Assembly: GCF_007830435.1 (NCBI RefSeq)
Contig: NZ_VLLC01000019.1
Span: 1-64,000, forward strand
DNA length: 64,000 bases
Source of the DNA: Desulfobotulus alkaliphilus
GTDB taxonomy: Bacteria > Desulfobacterota > Desulfobacteria > Desulfobacterales > ASO4-4
Direction of reading: 5' to 3'
Of this stretch, positions 53,268-63,458 are shown piece after piece; position 1 is the stretch's first letter, and each line of letters begins with the position of its first letter. The notes beneath the pieces are model-generated. The model made no database searches and was not told the DNA's origin. It saw only the letters and a list, made by a program, of their open reading frames with translations. A program made the translations under genes and the position numbers.

Positions 53268-55526
53268 TTAAAGACTTTCCGCCTGAAGAGCCTTAAAACT
53301 GAAGGTCAGCCTGTCCTGCTTCACACCAATGGAAACCGTGCCGCCGGATGCCAGATCGCCAAAAAGCAGGGCATCGGCCAGCCTGTCCTTGACTTCCGTC
53401 TGGATCAGACGGTCAAGGGGCCTTGCACCGAATTTAGGATCATAGCCTTTTCTGGCAAGCCACTGGCGGGCTTTGGCACTGAGCCTCAAAGACACCCTGC
53501 GTTCTGCCAGTTGCGTACGCAAAAGCCCCATGAACTTTTCCACCACCTGCTCCATCACCTTCTGGTCCAGGGGAAGAAAGGTCAGGGTATCATCCAGACG
53601 GTTTCTGAACTCCGGAGAAAACATACGGTTAACAGCCGCTTTTCCCTTGTCTGCATCATCTCTGGCTGAAGCACCAAAACCGATGGAAGCCGTGGCCATT
53701 TCCCTGGCACCCACGTTGGATGTCATAATCAGCACCACATTTCTGAAGTCCGCCTGCTTGCCGTTGTTATCCGTAAGCCTTGCATAATCCATGACCTGCA
53801 GCAGAATATTGAAAACATCGGGATGGGCCTTTTCAATTTCATCCAGAAGAAGAACCGCATGGGGATGTTTGCGTATCTCGTCGGTCAAAAGGCCGCCCTG
53901 CTCAAAACCCACATAGCCGGGGGGTGCTCCGATCAGACGGGAAACCGCATGTTTTTCCATATACTCACTCATGTCATAGCGCACAAAGTGAATACCCATG
54001 ACAGAAGCCAGCTGCCTTGCCACCTCTGTTTTGCCCACCCCCGTAGGGCCTGTGAATAAAAAAGACCCCACGGGTTTTTCAGGATTCCCAAGGCCGGAAC
54101 GGGAACGTTTGATGGCCGTGACAAGGGCTGATATGGCAGTGTCCTGTCCGAATACCACATCCTTCAGACGATCTTCCAGCCGTCCGAGCCGTTTTTTATC
54201 GGAACCGGAAACACTTCTGGCCGGGATTCTAGCCATACGGGATACCACACCCTCCACATCCTTTTCCGTAATGACCGGCCTGGCTGACGGGCTTTCGGAT
54301 CGTTTAAGGGCATACATGGCCCCTGCTTCATCCATCACATCAATGGCTTTGTCCGGCAGAAAGCGATCATTCAGGTAGCGTGCGGAAAGCTTGACAGCCG
54401 CTTCTATGGCCTCCGGTGCATAGGTGATTTCATGGTGTTTTTCATAACGGTCCTTAAGCCCCTCAAGGATTTTGATGCAGGCTTCTTCGTCGGGTTCTGC
54501 GATCTCAATTTTTTCAAAACGCCTTGAAAGCGCCCTGTCCTTTTGAAAATGATTCTTGAATTCCTCATAGGTTGTGGAACCGATGCACCGGAATTCCCCT
54601 GAACCAAGGGAAGGTTTCAGAAGATTGGAGGCATCCATGGAACCGGAACTGGTGGCCCCTGCACCCACAATGGTATGAATCTCATCAATAAAAAGAATGG
54701 CATTCCTGTGCTTTTTTAAAGCCTCTATGACCTTTTTCAGGCGCAGCTCAAAATCCCCCCGGAATTTGGTTCCCGCCAGCAGGGCACCCATATCCAGGGA
54801 AAAAATCCGACATTCCTTCAGGGAAAAAGGCACTTCACCTTTATAAATTCTCTGGGCCAGACCTTCGGCAAGGGCGGTTTTGCCCACCCCCGGATCCCCC
54901 ACAAAAATCGGATTGTTTTTCCTTCTTCTGCAAAGCACCTGCAGGGTCCGCTCCAGCTCAGCATTTCTTCCCACCAGAGGATCCATGCGACCTGAAGCCG
55001 CATGTTCCACAAGGTCAAGGGTATAACTGCCAAGGGGATCTTCCTTTGCCCCTTCTGCCTCAGCCGTTTTCTGATCAGGACTGACATCCGGAGTATTTTT
55101 CTCCATACCGTGGGAAATGTAGGTCAGCACCTCCAGACGGGTAATGCCCTCCCTCTCCAGATAAAAGGCCGCATGGGAATCCTTTTCCTGAAAAATGGAG
55201 GCAAGAATGTCACCGACACTGACCTTGTTTTTTTCCGCACTCCGGGCATGATTGACAGCCCTTTGTATCATACGCTGAAAACCAACGGTCTGCTGCAGCA
55301 CATAGTCCGTATCATCGGGAAGACTTTCCATACGCTCCCGGAAAAAGGTCTCCAGCCGTTTTTTAAGTTTCCGGATATCCCCGCCGCAGGCTTCCAGAAT
55401 TTCAATCCCTTCGGTATCGTGAAGAATGGCAAAAAGTACATGTTCCACACAGACATATTCGTGGCGGCGTTTCTTTGCTTCACGTACGGCAAAACCCAAA
55501 GTGGCACTTAACTCTTTGCTGATCAT
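53268..55526 (-). CDS. clpA: ATP-dependent Clp protease ATP-binding subunit ClpA
   Basis: AAA+ unfoldase of 752 residues that feeds substrates to ClpP. The N-terminal double-repeat domain (1-145) binds ClpS. Walker A motifs are GDPGVGKTALAEG (first ring) and TGPTGVGKTEVARQ (second ring). The ClpP-docking loop shows IGFG. The start overlaps the clpS stop by four bases, giving the normal clpS-clpA coupling, here followed by aat. ClpP is not in this window. Confidence 0.97.
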   Translation of the reverse strand: MISKELSATLGFAVREAKKRRHEYVCVEHVLFAILHDTEGIEILEACGGDIRKLKKRLETFFRERMESLPDDTDYVLQQTVGFQRMIQRAVNHARSAEKNKVSVGDILASIFQEKDSHAAFYLEREGITRLEVLTYISHGMEKNTPDVSPDQKTAEAEGAKEDPLGSYTLDLVEHAASGRMDPLVGRNAELERTLQVLCRRRKNNPIFVGDPGVGKTALAEGLAQRIYKGEVPFSLKECRIFSLDMGALLAGTKFRGDFELRLKKVIEALKKHRNAILFIDEIHTIVGAGATSSGSMDASNLLKPSLGSGEFRCIGSTTYEEFKNHFQKDRALSRRFEKIEIAEPDEEACIKILEGLKDRYEKHHEITYAPEAIEAAVKLSARYLNDRFLPDKAIDVMDEAGAMYALKRSESPSARPVITEKDVEGVVSRMARIPARSVSGSDKKRLGRLEDRLKDVVFGQDTAISALVTAIKRSRSGLGNPEKPVGSFLFTGPTGVGKTEVARQLASVMGIHFVRYDMSEYMEKHAVSRLIGAPPGYVGFEQGGLLTDEIRKHPHAVLLLDEIEKAHPDVFNILLQVMDYARLTDNNGKQADFRNVVLIMTSNVGAREMATASIGFGASARDDADKGKAAVNRMFSPEFRNRLDDTLTFLPLDQKVMEQVVEKFMGLLRTQLAERRVSLRLSAKARQWLARKGYDPKFGARPLDRLIQTEVKDRLADALLFGDLASGGTVSIGVKQDRLTFSFKALQAESL

Positions 55527-55870
55527 GATTCCTTCTCCATCGTCGTTCTCAGGGGAAATCCATGGGCCCTGGCATGGAGGGTCACGGCCTCAACCTTGCT
55601 TTCCGCTATTTCATGGGGATAGACACCACAAAGCCCCACACCCTTCCGATGGACACTCAGCATGATATCCGTTGCTTCTTCCAGTGTCTTGTGGAAAATT
55701 GCAACGAGAACCTCAACCACAAAATCCATGGTGGTATAATCATCATTGTGCAGCAGCACTTTATAAAGGGGGGGATGGTCTTTTTCATGCTCTTCCCCAA
55801 GAAGTTCTTCCAGAGACTCTTCAAATTCCGTATGCATCCCACCCATTGGTTTTCTGCTCCTCAATGCCAT
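55523..55870 (-). CDS. clpS: ATP-dependent Clp protease adaptor ClpS
   Basis: Recognin of 115 residues that binds N-terminal Leu, Phe, Tyr and Trp and hands them to ClpA. The flexible acidic N-terminus is followed by the core LLHNDDYTTMDFVVEVL with the binding-pocket Asn-Asp pair, and by the MLSVHRKG and MLSVH-like helix. Typical length. The first methionine is used, but Met9 or Met12 would also leave the core intact. Confidence 0.95.
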   Translation of the reverse strand: MALRSRKPMGGMHTEFEESLEELLGEEHEKDHPPLYKVLLHNDDYTTMDFVVEVLVAIFHKTLEEATDIMLSVHRKGVGLCGVYPHEIAESKVEAVTLHARAHGFPLRTTMEKES

Positions 55871-55932
55871 GACAGACTAAAAAAACTTTTTTCAAAATTT
55901 ACAAAAACAGACTATCTTATTAAAAACCTTTT

Positions 55933-56300
55933 GTAATTATTCAGCAGCTTCGTACTGTTGCAAGGCTCCGTGGCTATTTGCAAGTGACATTGCAATCGTT
56001 TCGGATCAGAGCTTTGCAGGCCTGTGCGAAAGAAGCGGCAAACTGTCTGAGCCGCCACAAAGGCAGCGTGCTGAAGCCTGCCATGGTAATCAAAAAGCTT
56101 ATCCTGCCTGTGGCGGGGAGTTTTTGCCGCTTCCGCACAGGACAAGAAGCTCCCGAATAAGATTGCGTCACGGGCAAATAGCCTGGGGCCTGTGTATATG
56201 TCTTGCAGCTATGGTACTTGGAAAACTGTGCTGAACAGCAACCCACGCCGTGTTGCGGCGTTTTGTCATAAAGTAACTTTTGAAGTTACTCAGAAGTTAC
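55933..56300. mobile_element. MITE copy E, composite, perfect 8-bp target duplication
   Basis: A 368-bp element between clpS and secA. Perfect direct repeats AACCTTTT lie at 55925-55932 and 56301-56308. The left end is GTAATTATTCAGCAG; the right end, inverted, is GTAACTTCTGAG, a different end from that of copies A, B and D. Just inside the right end is a module with a CGCCG hairpin and TGTCATAAAGTAACTT. Module N2 (56021-56141) is embedded in the main palindrome. The perfect duplication marks both true boundaries and suggests a recent insertion. Confidence 0.88.
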
Positions 56301-56328
56301 AACCTTTTACGGTATCCACAGGTACAGT

Positions 56329-56362
56329 TAAAAATCCCGGATCTGTTTCCGGGATCTTTTTA
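56329..56362 (-). terminator. Terminator of secA
   Basis: On the minus strand ATCCCGG and CCGGGAT pair around a nine-base loop and are followed by TTTTTAA. It lies about 80 bases beyond the secA stop. The opposite strand also has a T-run, so it may act in both directions. Confidence 0.8.
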
Positions 56363-56439
56363 GACTAAGCCTTTATGGAACAAGGTCAAGGGCAAGATCA
56401 AAGACGCATTCTTTATTCACTAATTTTTAAGGCGTATTT

Positions 56440-58962
56440 TTAACCGCAGCATTTTTTGTATTTTTTCCCACTGCCGCAGGGACAGAGATCATTGCGCCCG
56501 ACCTTGGCTTCTTTCCGGCGCAGCGGCTCCTTGCTGTCATCATCCTTACCATGGGAAAAAACAAGTTTTTCCTGCTTTGGTTCCGGCAGGGGCTCCAGTT
56601 CCGTTTCACGGCGGATCTGGACACGGAACAAAATGCCTGTCACCTCATTCTTGATCCGCTGAATCATATCCTGAAACATGGCAAAGCCCTCTTTTTTATA
56701 CATGATCAGAGGGTTCTGCTGGGCATACCCCCGCAGGCCGATGCCATCCTTAAGATGATCCATGCTGAGGAGGTGGTTTTTCCATTGGGAATCCACGGTC
56801 TGGAGAACAATGAAACGCTCCAGCTGGCGCATTTCCTCTGCGCCCACAAGGGCCTCCTTGGCCTCATAAAACCTGAAAGCAGCATCCTTGATAATTTCTG
56901 CCAGTTTTTCCTGGGGTATATGCTCCGTCTCTTCAAATTCTTCAGGCTTTTCAATGGTAAAGAAAAAACGACGTCCAACGGCCTCCACAACATCCTCCCA
57001 TACAAGCGGCGCATGAACAGGATCATAGCGGAAGGAATAAGCCGTATCTTCAGCCACTTCCTCTATCATTTCAGAGATGAAATCCTTCAGGGACCCGCTG
57101 GTCAGGGCCTCCCTGCGCTGACGGTAAATCACCTCGCGCTGCTGGTTCATCACGTCATCATACTCAAGGATATGCTTGCGGATATCAAAGTTATGGCCTT
57201 CAACCTTTTTCTGGGAATTTTCAATGGCTCTGGAAATAAGACGGTGCTCAATGGGCTCGCCTTCCTCAAGTCCCAGCCTGTCCATAATCTTTCCGATGCG
57301 TTCACCACCGAAAATACGCAAAAGATCGTCTTCAAGACTCAGATAGAAGCGGGAAGACCCCGGATCGCCCTGACGACCCGAACGACCCCGGAGCTGATTG
57401 TCTATGCGCCTGGATTCATGACGCTCCGTACCAAGGATGTGCAGGCCGCCAAGCTCCCTGACCCCTTCTCCCAGAACAATATCCGTTCCCCTGCCTGCCA
57501 TGTTGGTAGCAATGGTCACCCTGCCCTTCTGACCGGCCTGGGCCACAATTTCAGCTTCCTTCTGATGTTGTTTGGCATTCAGCACCTCATGGGGAATCCC
57601 TTTTTTTGTAAGAAGCCTGCTCAGATATTCTGAAATATCTATGTTAATGGTTCCCACGAGAACAGGCTGTCCTTTTTTATGCAGGGTGTCAATTTCTTCA
57701 ACAATGGCCTGAAATTTTTCTTTTTTTGTTTTGTAGATCATGTCCGCATGATCCATACGGATCATGGGTTTATGGGTAGGAACGGAGAGAACACCAAGAC
57801 CATAAATCTTACTAAATTCAGCAGCTTCTGTCTCCGCCGTACCTGTCATGCCAGCAAGTTTATTATACATACGAAAATAATTCTGGAAGGTAATTGATGC
57901 CAGCGTCTGGTTTTCATTTTCAATGGGTACCCCTTCCTTGGCCTCCAATGCCTGATGCAGCCCCTCACTGTACCTTCTGCCCGGCATGAGCCGCCCGGTA
58001 AACTCATCCACAATGATGACCTTACCCTCCTGAACAATATAATCCGCATCCCGCTTGAAAAGGGCATAAGCCTTCAGAGCCTGATTCACATGGTGCAGAA
58101 CCTCAATATTGGCAGGCTCATAAATATTGGGCGTTTTCAGCAGTTCCTCAACCCTTGCAACCCCCTCCTCCGTCAGATTCACGCTGCGGGCCTTTTCATC
58201 AACCAGATAATCCCTCTCCACCTTCAGGGCTGGCATGATCATATTCACAGAATAGTAAAGATCCGTAGATTTTTCAGCAGGTCCGGAAATAATCAGTGGG
58301 GTTCTTGCCTCATCAATGAGAATACTGTCCACCTCATCCACAATGGCAAAATTAAGCTCCCGCTGGGCCAGCATCTCTCGGTGGAATTTCATATTATCGC
58401 GGAGATAGTCAAAACCAAATTCATTGTTGGTGCCATAGGTGATATCCGCAGCGTAGGCTTCCCTGCGCTGGGCATCATCCATACCATGCACCACAATACC
58501 TACGGAGAGACCGAGGAAGGCATAGAGTTTACCCATCCATTCCGCGTCTCTGCGGGCCAGATAATCATTCACCGTAACAATATGCACACCCTTGCCTGTT
58601 ATGGCATTCAGGTAGGCCGCAAGGGTTGACATCAGCGTCTTCCCTTCACCCGTCTTCATTTCTGCGATACTGCCTTCATGCAGGGCAACGGCACCGATCA
58701 GCTGGCAGTCAAAATGGCGCATTTCCAGAACCCTGCGGGAAGCTTCACGGACGGTGGCAAAGGCCTCGGGCAGAAGAGATTCAAGGGATTCTCCTGCAGC
58801 AAATCGCTCCCGGTAAACATCCGTTTTTGCTGCCAGCACAGAATCATCAAGGCTTTCCATTTCCGGCTCAAGGGCATTAACAGCATCCACATAACCTTGT
58901 ATACGGCGCAACTCCCTTTGATTCATGCTTCCAAATATCCGGGTCAATATACGTGCAATCAT
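56440..58962 (-). CDS. secA: Protein translocase motor SecA
   Basis: ATP-driven motor of the Sec pathway, 840 residues. Walker A reads MKTGEGKTL, the DEAD-like Walker B reads [17 protein letters not shown], and [21 protein letters not shown] covers the helicase-type arginine finger region. The C-terminus is the zinc-binding SEC-C tail [17 protein letters not shown], which contacts SecB and phospholipid. Slightly shorter than E. coli SecA, as in many relatives. No partner gene adjoins. Confidence 0.98.
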   Translation of the reverse strand: MIARILTRIFGSMNQRELRRIQGYVDAVNALEPEMESLDDSVLAAKTDVYRERFAAGESLESLLPEAFATVREASRRVLEMRHFDCQLIGAVALHEGSIAEMKTGEGKTLMSTLAAYLNAITGKGVHIVTVNDYLARRDAEWMGKLYAFLGLSVGIVVHGMDDAQRREAYAADITYGTNNEFGFDYLRDNMKFHREMLAQRELNFAIVDEVDSILIDEARTPLIISGPAEKSTDLYYSVNMIMPALKVERDYLVDEKARSVNLTEEGVARVEELLKTPNIYEPANIEVLHHVNQALKAYALFKRDADYIVQEGKVIIVDEFTGRLMPGRRYSEGLHQALEAKEGVPIENENQTLASITFQNYFRMYNKLAGMTGTAETEAAEFSKIYGLGVLSVPTHKPMIRMDHADMIYKTKKEKFQAIVEEIDTLHKKGQPVLVGTINIDISEYLSRLLTKKGIPHEVLNAKQHQKEAEIVAQAGQKGRVTIATNMAGRGTDIVLGEGVRELGGLHILGTERHESRRIDNQLRGRSGRQGDPGSSRFYLSLEDDLLRIFGGERIGKIMDRLGLEEGEPIEHRLISRAIENSQKKVEGHNFDIRKHILEYDDVMNQQREVIYRQRREALTSGSLKDFISEMIEEVAEDTAYSFRYDPVHAPLVWEDVVEAVGRRFFFTIEKPEEFEETEHIPQEKLAEIIKDAAFRFYEAKEALVGAEEMRQLERFIVLQTVDSQWKNHLLSMDHLKDGIGLRGYAQQNPLIMYKKEGFAMFQDMIQRIKNEVTGILFRVQIRRETELEPLPEPKQEKLVFSHGKDDDSKEPLRRKEAKVGRNDLCPCGSGKKYKKCCG

Positions 58963-59122
58963 AGGACCTTCCTGATTCTCAGATAAAAAACGTCACTCCT
59001 GTCAGAGGAATAAAACAGACAGGATCCCTAAAAATAATGACGAAAAAATGCGGATCAACAGAGTTTGTGCCGAATAAAAAAGTGACCCCTCTCCGGGGTG
59101 CATGCAGAAACTTTTTTAAAAA

Positions 59123-59164
59123 ACAAAAAAACCGGGGACCACAGCAAGCTGCCCGGTTTCATTT
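59123..59164 (-). terminator. Terminator of the M23 peptidase gene
   Basis: On the minus strand AAACCGGG and CCCGGTTT arms are separated by 15 bases and followed by T-rich sequence (TTTTGTTTTTT). The rest of the gene-free region 58963-59307 should hold the secA promoter; no other feature is seen there. Confidence 0.75.
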
Positions 59165-59307
59165 TCACAGGATCGGTCTTTGTTTAATACAGAAAAATTC
59201 CCATTTCAGGACAAGAAGAAAACAACCCAAAAAAAACTCCTGTTCTGGCAAAAAATAAACACGCATATCCGGCAGCATCAGCCCAAAACGACCATCTGCC
59301 GTGGTAT

Positions 59308-60234
59308 TCAATCCAGAATATATTTAGCCGGATTCACAGGTACACCATTCAGCCGGACCTCATAATGCACATGGGGCCCCGTACTCCTGCCCGTATTACC
59401 CATCTCTCCAATAACTTCTCCTCTGGACACCCTTTGCCCGGATTTTACCAGAGCCTTATTCAGATGACCATAACGGGTAACAAGGCCATGTCCATGATCA
59501 ATATTCACCACAATCCCAATGGCTCCCCTGTCTCCTGCAAAACTGACAACTCCCTCTGCCGTTGCCAGAACAGGGGTACCTATACGATTGGCTATGTCCA
59601 GCCCGCTGTGGAACTCACGCCTTCCCGTAAAAGGTGAGGTCCTGTATCCAAAACGGGAAGTTACCCATCCATCCGCAGGACGGATGGCTGGTGTCACGGC
59701 CAGAAGATTCCGCTGATCTTCAAGGGATTCAAGAAGAGCCTCAAATCCATCAATACGCCCAAGGGAATCCCTGTCCAGATACACCACGCGATCATGCATT
59801 TCCCGGATCAGGCTGGCATGATTCTCCGAAAGATCCAGTCGCATATCCAGATCTTCCACAGGTGTACCGCCCAATCCAAAAATCCCGTCATTTTCCTCTC
59901 TGGCTTCCATATTGGCGATGGTTCTGATTTTCTGCTCAAACTCAGAGAGTGTCAGAATTCTGTTTTTTAAAAGATTCAGTTCCTTTGCAAAAAGCTGAAT
60001 CTGATCCCTCTGCATCAGCAGTTGTTCTTCGTTCAGGGCCAGCTCTGACTCAAGAAAGGAAACCTCCGATGCACGGCTTAAAAGACGGCTGTAGTCAAAA
60101 AAAACCCAAGAAAACGCAGCAAAAAAAGATAAAAGCAATAGAAAAAAACCATAGACCATACCCTTATAAAAGGTAAGCTCACGAATCTTTGTTCCCGAGT
60201 GACTCATGATATAAAAGGTTATTTTCTGATTCAT
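59308..60234 (-). CDS. M23-family (LytM) peptidoglycan endopeptidase
   Basis: Envelope-anchored zinc metalloendopeptidase-like protein of 308 residues. One membrane helix at about 23-45 is followed by a coiled-coil stretch (50-110) and, from about residue 185, the LytM domain: HSGLDIANRIGTPVLA with first metal ligands, then GHGLVTRYGHLNK and the HVHYEVRLNG closing motif, so all zinc ligands are kept and it should be catalytic. The start at 60234 follows GGGAG. The layout resembles MepM/NlpD-type or cytoskeleton-linked peptidases. Confidence 0.88.
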   Translation of the reverse strand: MNQKITFYIMSHSGTKIRELTFYKGMVYGFFLLLLSFFAAFSWVFFDYSRLLSRASEVSFLESELALNEEQLLMQRDQIQLFAKELNLLKNRILTLSEFEQKIRTIANMEAREENDGIFGLGGTPVEDLDMRLDLSENHASLIREMHDRVVYLDRDSLGRIDGFEALLESLEDQRNLLAVTPAIRPADGWVTSRFGYRTSPFTGRREFHSGLDIANRIGTPVLATAEGVVSFAGDRGAIGIVVNIDHGHGLVTRYGHLNKALVKSGQRVSRGEVIGEMGNTGRSTGPHVHYEVRLNGVPVNPAKYILD

Positions 60235-60462
60235 GCCTACATCTCCCTGGTCTGAGGCAGATCGGGTGGGACCCTGTCTATCCATACGCAGCATCCACCA
60301 CCGAATAATAATTACTACCCATACTAATTTTTAACATATGAAAAAAAACTGTCAAGGAACAACTCATGCCGACAACGAAAGCCCTACCCCATAAAAAAAC
60401 TGCGGACAGGGCACAGACGTTTTGACCGGAGGCATAAAATGAACTTTATTATTGCGGCAGCA

Positions 60463-61365
60463 TCACAAGGTCCTGAGCTCCATAGCCTTCAGTGTATTTT
60501 TCATCAGCATTGCGATGGTCATGGGGCCAACACCGCCCGGAACAGGTGTAATCCACCCGGCCACCCCAAGGGCGGCATCATAGTCCACATCTCCCCGGAG
60601 AACAGCCACGGTCTTTCCAGTTTTTTCGCTGACACGCTCCCCCACCCTGTTCACGCCCACATCAATAACACAGGCTCCGGGCTTGATCCACTCAGGATGG
60701 ACAAGGTTCGGCACCCCTGCCGCTACAATCAGGACATCCGCCCGCCTGCAATGGGAAGCCAGATCCTTTGTTCCCGTATGCACGACAGTAACCGTTGCGT
60801 TGGCTGCCCTTCCTTTCTGGAGAAGAAGATTGGCAATGGGTTTACCCACAATGTTGGATCTTCCCACCACCACCACCTCGGCACCGGCTACGGGAACCCC
60901 TGCCCGGACAAGCATCTCCTGAATACCCGCAGGTGTACAGGGAATAAAGGGGGCTGAGCTGCCTTCCAGCATAAGCCGCCCCACATTAACAGGATGGAAG
61001 GCGTCCACATCCTTTGCAGGATCAATGGCATCAATAACCCTCGATTCATCAATATGCTTTGGCAGGGGAAGCTGAACCAGAATACCGTCAATGGTATCAT
61101 CTCTGTTGTACTGTTCAATCAATGCCAGAAGATCCGCCTCGCTGACATCTTCCGCGATATTTTCCTGCACCTCTTTAAATCCCACCCTGTGCGCTGTCTT
61201 TATTTTCAAGGAAACGTAGGAAAGGGAAGCAGGATTTTCTCCCACAAGAATGGTGACAAGCCCGGGAGGACGTCCTGTTTTTTCCTTGAGTGTTTTTACG
61301 CCTTCTGCCACTTCATCCAGAATGGTTTCCCGCAGTTCTGTCCCGCGTATAATTTCTGCTGCCAT
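60463..61365 (-). CDS. folD: Methylenetetrahydrofolate dehydrogenase/cyclohydrolase
   Basis: Bifunctional folate enzyme of 300 residues interconverting 5,10-methylene- and 10-formyl-tetrahydrofolate. The catalytic Tyr-x-x-x-Lys lies in SYVSLKIK (about 50-57), GILVQLPLPKHID and VVGRSNIVGKPIANLL are the standard signatures, and PVPGGVGPMT closes the domain. In sulfate reducers it also serves the carbonyl branch of the C1 pathway. Standing alone, it is followed downstream by a gap. Confidence 0.97.
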   Translation of the reverse strand: MAAEIIRGTELRETILDEVAEGVKTLKEKTGRPPGLVTILVGENPASLSYVSLKIKTAHRVGFKEVQENIAEDVSEADLLALIEQYNRDDTIDGILVQLPLPKHIDESRVIDAIDPAKDVDAFHPVNVGRLMLEGSSAPFIPCTPAGIQEMLVRAGVPVAGAEVVVVGRSNIVGKPIANLLLQKGRAANATVTVVHTGTKDLASHCRRADVLIVAAGVPNLVHPEWIKPGACVIDVGVNRVGERVSEKTGKTVAVLRGDVDYDAALGVAGWITPVPGGVGPMTIAMLMKNTLKAMELRTL

Positions 61366-61423
61366 AAGAGTCTTCCTCTGATTATTTTTTCGTTGTCAAA
61401 AAGACCATCAACTGCCCAAGTTA

Positions 61424-61683
61424 AATTCTTAAGCACAGTTTTCCAAGTATCATACCTGCCAGACAAATGCACAGGTACCAGACTATTTGCCTGTGACGCA
61501 ATCCGGCACTCAAGCTGAAAAACTCAAGCCCATTACGGGAGAAAAAATGCTTCAAGGATCTTGAGTGCCGGAATCCAAAACGATCGCAAAGTCACTTGCA
61601 AATAGCCAAGGTGTCTTGCTGCAGTACGAAACTCCTGCAATTGCAGTATTGGAATTTCAGAATCAACTTTGCCGAACAGTTAC
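61424..61683. mobile_element. MITE copy F with module N1
   Basis: About 260 bp of palindromic element between folD and the symporter gene. The right end is CCGAACAGTTAC (inverse GTAACTGTTCGG); the left end is eroded (TTCTTAAGCACAG). Module N1 lies inside at 61503-61571. The flanks do not repeat, so the copy is old or rearranged. It stops ten bases before the symporter stop codon. Confidence 0.72.
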
Positions 61684-61693
61684 GTCCACGTTT

Positions 61694-63151
61694 TTATTCG
61701 GAGGCAGCTCCCGGATCGGCCACCCGGACAGAAACCAGTGTGACAAGGGGCGCAAGGACCAGCGAGGTCAGCATGCCTATGGTTCCGGCCTCCGGCGATG
61801 AACTGACACCGGTGAAATAGAGACCAAGACAGGTGCCAAGGCCGCCAAAACCGGAAACCATGGCAGCAAGACGGGTGGTTTTTTCATAAAAAAGCCCCCA
61901 GATAAAGGGCCCAAGAAAGGCCGACCCTATGGCTCCCCAGGATATCCCAAGGATCATGATAATGGAAGATGGCCTAGCATAGGCCAGCAGAACAGAAAGA
62001 AGAATAAAAAAGAAGCTGGCATAACGCATCAGCACCGTCAACTGCAGGTCGGAAACGTCTTTTCTGACAAAACCCGCATAGAAATCCTTAACCATGGCGG
62101 AACTGGAAATAAGAACCAGTGCCGCAAGGGTGGACATGGATGCCGAAAGCACCAGCAGGAGAATCAGCACAGAAAGGGAAGCTGGAACCACATTGGCCAG
62201 AAGTTCGGGCATCAGGGCATCAAAAATCGGAAGACCATCCCTGAAGGCACCGGGCGTGGCCTCAGGGGAAAGAAAGAGCCGTGTTGTTGACCCGATAAAG
62301 TAAGCAACCCCGCTGATCATCAGGGCAAAAATTGTTGAGGCAAAGGTTCCTATGCGTATGGCACGGTCATCCCGGATGGCATAAAATTTTTGAACAAGCT
62401 GGGGCATGGCAAAGGGCGCCACACTGGTTAAAAAGACAAGGCAGAAAAGGGGCCACCACCCCGGCGGTCCTACAAAGGCACCCAGATCCGGATTGATGGC
62501 CTGTAAATCCGCAATGATATTCATCATCCCCCCGCCCTTGTGCAGGGTGAATCCCGTAAGCACCAGAACGCCACAGACCATGATCATACCGAAAAAAACA
62601 TCCACAAGGGCCATGGACCGGTATCCGCCAAGGATCATATAAATGGCGGTGACACTGCCCATAATGGCCAGGGCAAGGCCGTAGTCCATTCCGAAGTTTG
62701 ACCTGAAAAGATAGGAAAGCCCCATAAAAACAGCACTGGTATAGGGAATAAAGAAAACAAAAATAGCAATGGATGCAAAAAGTTTCAGGCCGGGACTGTT
62801 ATAGCGCTTGTCAAAGAACTCCGCCATGGTCTGCACATCATAGGCAACGGACATCTTCTTGATGGCCCTTCCCATGATCATCCATACACCCAAAACCCCC
62901 ACCAGCGCGTTGCCAAAGGCAATCCATAAGCCGGAAATCCCGAAATTCCAACCCACACTTCCGGCAAAACCAATAAACAGGACAGCAGAAAAGTAAGCCG
63001 TTGCATAGGTAAAGGCACTCATCCAGGGGCCGATATTACCGCCACCCAGAAAAAAATCCGCAAAGGAGCGTGTCTTCCGTAAGCCAGCAAGGCCCGCCCA
63101 CAGGATCACCGCAAAATACAAAGCCACCACAAGGGTTTTAATGAGCATCAC
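61694..63151 (-). CDS. Sodium:solute symporter (SSS family)
   Basis: Thirteen-helix inner-membrane symporter of 485 residues, of the PutP/PanF type. The N-terminal DFFLGGGNIGPWMSAFTYATAYFSA helix region and later LFLTSVAPFAMPQLVQKFYA segment with Gly/Pro-rich breaks are typical, and MILGGYRSMALVDVFFGMIM is the standard helix. The solute is not clear from sequence. It is flanked by MITE copies F and G on both sides and is not part of an operon. Confidence 0.87.
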   Translation of the reverse strand: MMLIKTLVVALYFAVILWAGLAGLRKTRSFADFFLGGGNIGPWMSAFTYATAYFSAVLFIGFAGSVGWNFGISGLWIAFGNALVGVLGVWMIMGRAIKKMSVAYDVQTMAEFFDKRYNSPGLKLFASIAIFVFFIPYTSAVFMGLSYLFRSNFGMDYGLALAIMGSVTAIYMILGGYRSMALVDVFFGMIMVCGVLVLTGFTLHKGGGMMNIIADLQAINPDLGAFVGPPGWWPLFCLVFLTSVAPFAMPQLVQKFYAIRDDRAIRIGTFASTIFALMISGVAYFIGSTTRLFLSPEATPGAFRDGLPIFDALMPELLANVVPASLSVLILLLVLSASMSTLAALVLISSSAMVKDFYAGFVRKDVSDLQLTVLMRYASFFFILLSVLLAYARPSSIIMILGISWGAIGSAFLGPFIWGLFYEKTTRLAAMVSGFGGLGTCLGLYFTGVSSSPEAGTIGMLTSLVLAPLVTLVSVRVADPGAASE

Positions 63152-63203
63152 ACATCCTTTTTTTTATCAGGCCACACCATTGACCGGATTCAGTTTTTTA
63201 GCT

Positions 63204-63380
63204 GTGATTGTTCAGCATACTCTTCCAGGGCACCTGCCTGCCATGCAGATGCACAGAGACCCAGACTGTTCGCCCGTGACCCAATCGAAAACCATTGCAA
63301 CCGCACCTGCAAACTGTCAAAGCGCCTTGGCGCAGCAGCAAAACTGCAATTACAGCATTGGAATTACAAAACAAACAACA
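63204..63380. mobile_element. MITE copy G, short degenerate form
   Basis: Begins GTGATTGTTCAGCA and continues CTGCCATGCAGATGCACAG and CGCCCGTGACCCAATC, matching the left half and centre of copies D and F; the right half is eroded. No clear flanking duplication. It sits just upstream of the symporter start and downstream of argC. Confidence 0.62.
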
Positions 63381-63458
63381 CCGATACTTTATTTTAAACC
63401 CGGAGAGCGATAAACCAGCCCACTTTATACACAGACTGAAAGACCCGCCTGTACGGCC

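Noticed and set aside
56551-57633. Open frame of 360 codons on the plus strand
   Set aside because: Antisense to secA, which is complete and highly conserved.
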